DNA of 64,000 nucleotides from Lactuca virosa (lineage: Eukaryota; Streptophyta; Magnoliopsida; Asterales; Asteraceae). The position numbers and the translations under genes are program-made. The stretch lies in NCBI GenBank assembly GCA_928212115.1, contig CAKMRJ010005523.1, positions 141,114,771-141,178,770 of the forward strand, given 5' to 3'. The notes under the pieces are model-generated. The model worked only from the letters and a program-made list of their open reading frames with translations. It was not told the origin of the DNA and made no database searches. Shown in pieces: positions 59,047-64,000 of this stretch; within the stretch, counting starts at the first letter, position 1; each line of letters begins with the position of its first letter.

Positions 59047-60772
59047 AGTATTTTCTACTATTATCTTCCAAAAACCAACCTTAATTAAGTGTGTGTATCT
59101 TGAGGTGCGATTACTATGTATGGTCAATTGAAGAGAACAAAGGGATTCAAAGGAGAAATCCAATATTAAGCATAATACTCTTGAGTTAAAGGTATATAAG
59201 CTTTCTATAAACTTTACATGTTAGTATTTAATAGATTTGAAGCATTTTTATAAACCATAGATTTTACTAAATATCTTGTATGTTGGATATGAGTTGAAAT
59301 AAACATGGGTTAGAGTAAGTAAACATGTTTTATGATAGTATTAACATGCTTTTAGATATTTATGTTATGATTATGTCATGGTATGAAATAAGACCCATCA
59401 AAAAGGAACAAATGAGATAAATGGTACTTGGGATACAGATACAAGATTATTGATGTCAAAGGTTCACATTTCATAAAAATAGAATTGTACAAGTAAAGAG
59501 TGTTATAGTATTTATTGAGTTGTACCCTTAATTACTAGTTAAGATAACACAATGGATTGAAATTATGTTGAAACATATTCCTATTGTACAAAGTGAATCA
59601 AATGTGGACATTGGACAAGGATTAAATTATACCCTTAGCCATGGAATTGTATAGCTTGAATAATTTTATGAAAAGGATCATACAATATAAGAAAAGGAAT
59701 GTTGACACCATATGAATATATTTGAAAGGCATCATAAGGTATAATTGTGACATTGGTCATATAGAAATAATCAACACGGAATACACGTATTGATTGATGA
59801 ATGGTTATATTGGAAAATTCAATAGGCTTAAAGGAGTTGGATAAAGGAAAAGGCAAGGTTAGAAGTTATAATAACCTAACTTCTTGAGGTAAGTACTTGG
59901 TAATAGTTTTCCAACATGGCATACATGTCAAAAATGTTTGAAATGGTTTATGTAACAATTGGGTAAATAGGTCAACAATTGTATGTCCATCGTCATGAAC
60001 GTTATTATAACTTAGACCTATTGTAAAATACGTTAGTGTTTATTTAGCAAGTTTAAATGGTATTATGCTTAATAGATATGTATTTTGAACTAAAAAACTT
60101 ATGATTCTCTTCCAAGTCCATTTTGAATGCTATTATACTCAAATGAGGAACTGGTTTCGTAAAAACCATAGAATTTCACCAACTTGAACATGAAACCTTA
60201 AATAATTAATCTCGACATGGTTTCTGTTATTGGTAATACAATTCTGGAATAATAAATAAATCCAATCTAGTTGATATGGGTTTTAACGATAAAAATAGTC
60301 TTATATTTTAAATTTGTGTGCAACCATATATGTATATGTATATGTGTCAGAGATGACATTAAAAGACCAAGATTTAATAAATTAACATTTTTGACACTTC
60401 CTAACATTTTTGACACTTCCTAACATATTGGTTTGACAAGAACAACCCCTTATTGTATTATCATGATCAAAACAAACCTTTATTTGGTAGTTATTGACCA
60501 AATTAGCCCTTCAAGTCATTATATAAGATTTAAAAACAACCTTTTTGATTTAAATCATTATAAAAATAATCCCTTTAGTTTAATTTGTTACAAATAGTCT
60601 CGCAAGTATTTCAAAGTTCAAGAATGGTTGTTTTGCGGTTTCTCGCTTCAAGCTTCTCGAAAATGAACCAACTTTGAACAAATCGAGCGCATACTTCAAG
60701 GGTGAGTTTCTACGGCCCCTTTTTATCTTTTAAATATTTCGGGGGAGAATACACGCAGATTTACGTTTACGT
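59047..60772. other. AT-rich sequence, probably transposon-derived
   Basis: No gene. From about 60640 the sequence resembles the early part of the 9425 LTR (GGTGAGTTTCTACGGCCCC, then GGGGGAGAATAC), so the LTR that ends at 63937 begins somewhere before 60640. I could not place its start. Confidence 0.45.
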
Positions 60773-62605
60773 TGTAACATCTCAAAAATCATAACAAATT
60801 TAAACTTTTCAAAACAACTCATTTACTAAGAAAAAGTGTTTACAAAACCATTGTTTCCAAAACATTATTTAAAATCATGGTCTCCCAAGATCAACAACAT
60901 AAAACCAAGGATGTGTACAGTCATTCCTTCGCCTTGCCACGGATCTTTGAAGTACCTGAAACAAAACTAAAAATGTAAGCCAACGCTTAGTAAGTTTCTC
61001 CCAAAGTACCACCACATAAACATAATAAACAACAACATGCATACAGAGCCTTCAACATGATTGGACTGCCTCACCGGGTCTTCAGCCTATCTGAACCGCT
61101 CTTTGGGCCTTCGGCCTGACTGGTCTGCCTCGCAGGCCTTCAGTTTATCCGGACCGCCCTAGGTATCTTGGCCTTCAGCACAAAGCAGGACCGCCTCAAC
61201 CCAATATACCATCACATATCAACATATACAACATATACCATAACAATCAATAGCTAGCATATACAGGTAGTCATACAGATCTAACAAATCACCACAACAT
61301 AGCAACATCCTGTATACCAGGATACAAATCTAACAGATCACTACAACATAGAAACATCATATATACCATGATATAGATCTAATAGATCACTACATCATAA
61401 CACATATGGTAACCAAGATATTAATCTAATGGGCCGCCCTTGGTGCCTTCGACCCGTAAGTACAGTGAGAAAAACTCACCTGACAGTCTGACGAATAGCT
61501 GAACAAGATGCTGCTCTAAATACTGGCTCTACAAGTCACCTATTCAACAGATAGAGTCTAAGGCTCAATTATAGCTCAAAATACCCTTAAGTCAAACTTA
61601 GTCAACCCATGTCAAAGTCAAAGTCAACGGGTCAAGAAATCCACTTGGTCCACTCAGCTGAGTACGGGGCGTACTCAGCTCATACGCTGGGCATACTCCT
61701 ACCTTGACTGGAGTCGGGAGTTTGACTATGTACGTGCGGCGTATGCTGGGGTACGCACGACGTACGCCAAGAATCTTCTTTTCTCAATAAGAGCTTAATG
61801 CATTAAGCTCTTAAGTCCAAACTTCAGATCCAAGGCTAAAATACCACTAAGAGTCATAAAGTTTCCAACCTTATGACTTCGCATGTCCATTAAGTTCTTA
61901 ATAAACAAAATTTCAACATCTTAATGCCTTAAGACCTTCTAGAGCATGCATGGAGAAAAACTAAGCATCAAGATCACCTTTTTATGACTCAAGACCCCTT
62001 ATAAGGTCTGAAAGGACGACTTATTTGGCTAAGAACATGCCATGCTCAAGAGTCACCATATTTGGGACCAAAAGTGCCCTAAATGAAGAAATGGATAGAT
62101 CTACAAGATGGAGTGATCAAGTTGTGAACTTTTTACCTTCTAGAGGTTACTAGCAAGGTGATAATCTCAGATCCAAGTTGCTTCCAAGCTCCAAGATCTT
62201 CTCACCACCTTCTTTTTCTTCAAGAAAGCCACAAAACACAAAGATAAGCTCAATATGAACAATTCTCACTTAAGGTTAGCTTGGGATTCGTTTTTCTCAG
62301 ATGGAGGCTGGTGAGGGAATGAGAAATGAGAGATAACGATGCTTATATATGGGCAAAACCCTAAAAATTAGGGTTTGAAGTTCCACCACCTACGCCCTGC
62401 GTACGCGGTGTACGCCCGACGTACTAGGGTTCGCCCCAGTACGCCTAGCGTACACAACGTACGCTCAGCGTACTACCTCCTGGTGAAAATTACCAAAATG
62501 CCACTATGGGCCATTCTTGCAATCTTTCAAACCTAAGGGCCAAAATGCAATGTTCTTTCACACTCAAGGTTAAAATTGAAAATACCTCATCATCGGGGTG
62601 TTACA
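60773..62605 (-). mobile_element. Solo LTR (Tekay/Del-like), minus orientation
   Basis: Starts TGTAACATCT and ends GGGGTGTTACA, with exact flanks TACGT at 60768-60772 and 62606-62610. 1833 bp, no coding. Its left end matches the 2531 LTR and, reversed, the LTR ending at 28641. A minus-strand TATA (TATATAAG) lies near 62342-62350. TACGC/GCGTAC words cluster at 61660-61770 and 62390-62480. It is inserted in a TTTACG-repeat stretch of another LTR. Confidence 0.92.
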
Positions 62606-62844
62606 TACGTTATGTCGTACGTTTATTTGTATTTTAAATTACGTTTACTTACATTTCTCACGTTTATTGACATACTTGTTTACATTTACGCATTTATTTA
62701 CGTCATTTACATACTCGTTTACGTTTATGTTATTATTTACGTTCCCGTGTTTATGTTACATTTATATTTACGTTCATTTATATTATTCGTTAATATTCAC
62801 AATTATTTTACATTCATAATTAACGGTTATCACATTTAATCAAG

Positions 62845-62890
<46 letters not shown>

Positions 62891-63937
62891 TTTTATGTCA
62901 CCTTGTTACATAAAATGATTATAGTTTATATATAAACATGTTGTATACATAAAATAACCTATGTATCAATGAAAATATACAAAAATAACTGTATAGAAGT
63001 ATATGTCATTTTACATAAAAATGATCAACATATGCTTATAATAACTCACATAGAGTATTGACAAAACATTTGGCTTACGGGCTAGCGTACAATCAAATAG
63101 TTTCACAAAATGATAAAAATTTACTAAAACTATTTTCCAGTGCCACATTACTTACATTTTAGTCTTGGGTTAAGACTTACAACAAGGTTAACATACATTC
63201 AAGTAGTTTTATATAAAGCTAAAACTTACTAACACTAGTTTCCAGTACAGCATCACTTACATTTTTAGTCTTGGGATTTTAAGACTTACAACGAGGCTTA
63301 AATACATTCAAGTAGCTTTATATAAAGATAAAACTTACTAACACCACTTTCTAGTACAGCATCACTTACATTTTTCGTCTTTGGATTTTAAGACTTACAA
63401 CGAGGTTTACATACATTCAAGTAGCTTTATATAAACATAAAACTTCATAACACGACTTTTCAGTACAACATTACTTACATTTTTAGTCTTGGGATTTTAA
63501 GACTTACAACGAGGTTTACATACATTCAAGTAGCTTTATATAAAGATAAAACTTCATAACACGACCAATACAACATTACTTACATTATTAGTCTTGGGAA
63601 TTAGACTTACAGTTCATATTAAAGAAAATATTGGATTTTCTGGAACTCACCAACTTAATTGTTGACACTTTTCAAAATCACTTGTATTCTCAGGAAATCA
63701 GTAAACAAGTAATCACAAGAGTTTTTGGTGGATGGGACGTCGTCGCATCACGTTATTTACTTTTGTCATATGCATTTGATCTCATGTAAACAATGTTTTT
63801 GAGTACAATGTAAACATATTAAATATTCAATGCAATGGTTGAAAATGTTTTGATCTCTATTATTCAATTGTTATGAAACCGTACATGAAGTCATCCGCCC
63901 CCAACCGTTTCCGCCGTACTGGTTTGGGGGTGTGACA
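62606..63937 (+). mobile_element. Right part of an LTR of the 9425 family
   Basis: Ends TTTGGGGGTGTGACA like the LTR at 9425-12119, with further matches at TTGTATTCTCAGGAAA and CTCACCA. Its left part lies before the 60773 insertion. It opens with a degenerate (T)TTACGTTTA(C) repeat at 62606-62830 and has a (TA)n run at 62847-62889. Confidence 0.75.
63148..63610. repeat. ~107-bp tandem repeats inside the LTR
   Basis: Five copies starting near 63151, 63256, 63365, 63472 and 63577. Each has CTTACATTTTTAGTCTTGGG, AAGACTTACAACGAGGTT and ATACATTCAAGTAGCTTTAT. Confidence 0.88.
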
Positions 63938-63948
63938 CGATCAACCGA

Positions 63949-64000
63949 GCTCTGATACCATGTAAACGAAAGTACAAACTAACAAAATATAGAACGGCTA
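63949..64000 (-). mobile_element. Minus-strand primer site and LTR end at window edge
   Basis: Reversed, the plus sequence GAGCTCTGATACCATGTAAACG reads ...TTTACA, TGGTATCAGAGCTC: an LTR end directly followed by a canonical initiator-tRNA-Met primer site. Only 11 bases separate this site from the neighbouring LTR end at 63937. The element itself runs out of the window. Confidence 0.7.

Noticed and set aside
62576..62839. Hydrophobic 73-87 codon frames
   Set aside because: They come from the TTTACG repeat and are not a membrane-protein gene.
63148..63610. CRISPR-like regular repeats
   Set aside because: The ~107-bp units have no unique spacers and lie in a plant LTR; it is a minisatellite.
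63949..63962. tRNA-like 3' end (GCTCTGATACCA)
   Set aside because: It is the complement of a retrotransposon primer-binding site, not a tRNA gene: no cloverleaf upstream.

Overview
The window is nuclear DNA of a flowering plant, most likely a eudicot. The LTR families and the DUF1985/Ulp1 and SANT-type transposon genes would fit an Asteraceae genome such as lettuce or chicory, but that placement is inference. It is a retrotransposon-rich, AT-rich, nested region. I can support only two ordinary host genes: an intronless carboxylesterase (CXE class, ATG at 38334) and a four-exon TRAPP subunit gene of the Trs33/TRAPPC6 family (40864-42033). Most of the rest is transposable-element sequence or unassigned.

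Left part (1-30 kb) is a stack of insertions. A decayed Ty1/copia element (1-2530, 7354-9424, 12120-13158, 3' LTR 13159-13806 plus 26976-27298) sits inside a plus-strand gypsy LTR (27299-28641, followed by an iMet-type primer site). The copia element was hit by a minus-strand solo LTR (2531-7353, duplication CACAT), itself hit by a plus-strand solo LTR (3827-6236, duplication ATAAC), and by another LTR (9425-12119). Its 3' LTR was then split by a 13.2 kb Athila-type Ty3/gypsy element (13807-26970, duplication GTTAA) with tRNA-Asp primer site, gag, protease, RT/RNase H, integrase and an Athila-type ORF after pol. Its two LTRs are about 97-98 % alike by eye, but gag-pol carries two frameshifts and five in-frame stops.

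Middle part (30.2-38.1 kb) is the most unusual. A ~7.9 kb unit bounded by ~138-bp terminal inverted repeats holds two paralogous small SANT-like genes, a GRF-zinc-finger gene with a tail anchor, and a multi-exon DUF1985-Ulp1 (C48 protease) gene. I see no transposase. A short word, TCCGCAGAG, recurs in both ends and in the gaps between the genes. A 1.76 kb Pack-MULE (36274-38034, 9-bp duplication TTTTCTAAA, 237-bp inverted repeats) has landed in the right terminal repeat. It carries a broken copy of an At1g65710-like gene. The right end of the unit lies about 235 bp before the carboxylesterase start codon.

Right part (39-64 kb) has a hAT-like element of AACCGC repeats just before the TRS33 gene, Tourist-like MITEs, two facing PIF/Harbinger relics, an exon-mosaic region with a tandemly duplicated HIT (HINT) exon, a PIF/Harbinger element with TTA duplications (53746-56138) that keeps its DDE residues, two MITEs sharing a central TTA, a CGGGTA-rich hAT-like remnant with a nested MITE, and a further minus-strand solo LTR (60773-62605, duplication TACGT) inside an LTR that ends at 63937.

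The genes do not form one pathway. The layout is two host genes held between successive layers of transposons. A cross-cutting pattern is that several unrelated transposon families each carry their own iterated CG-rich word (see findings).
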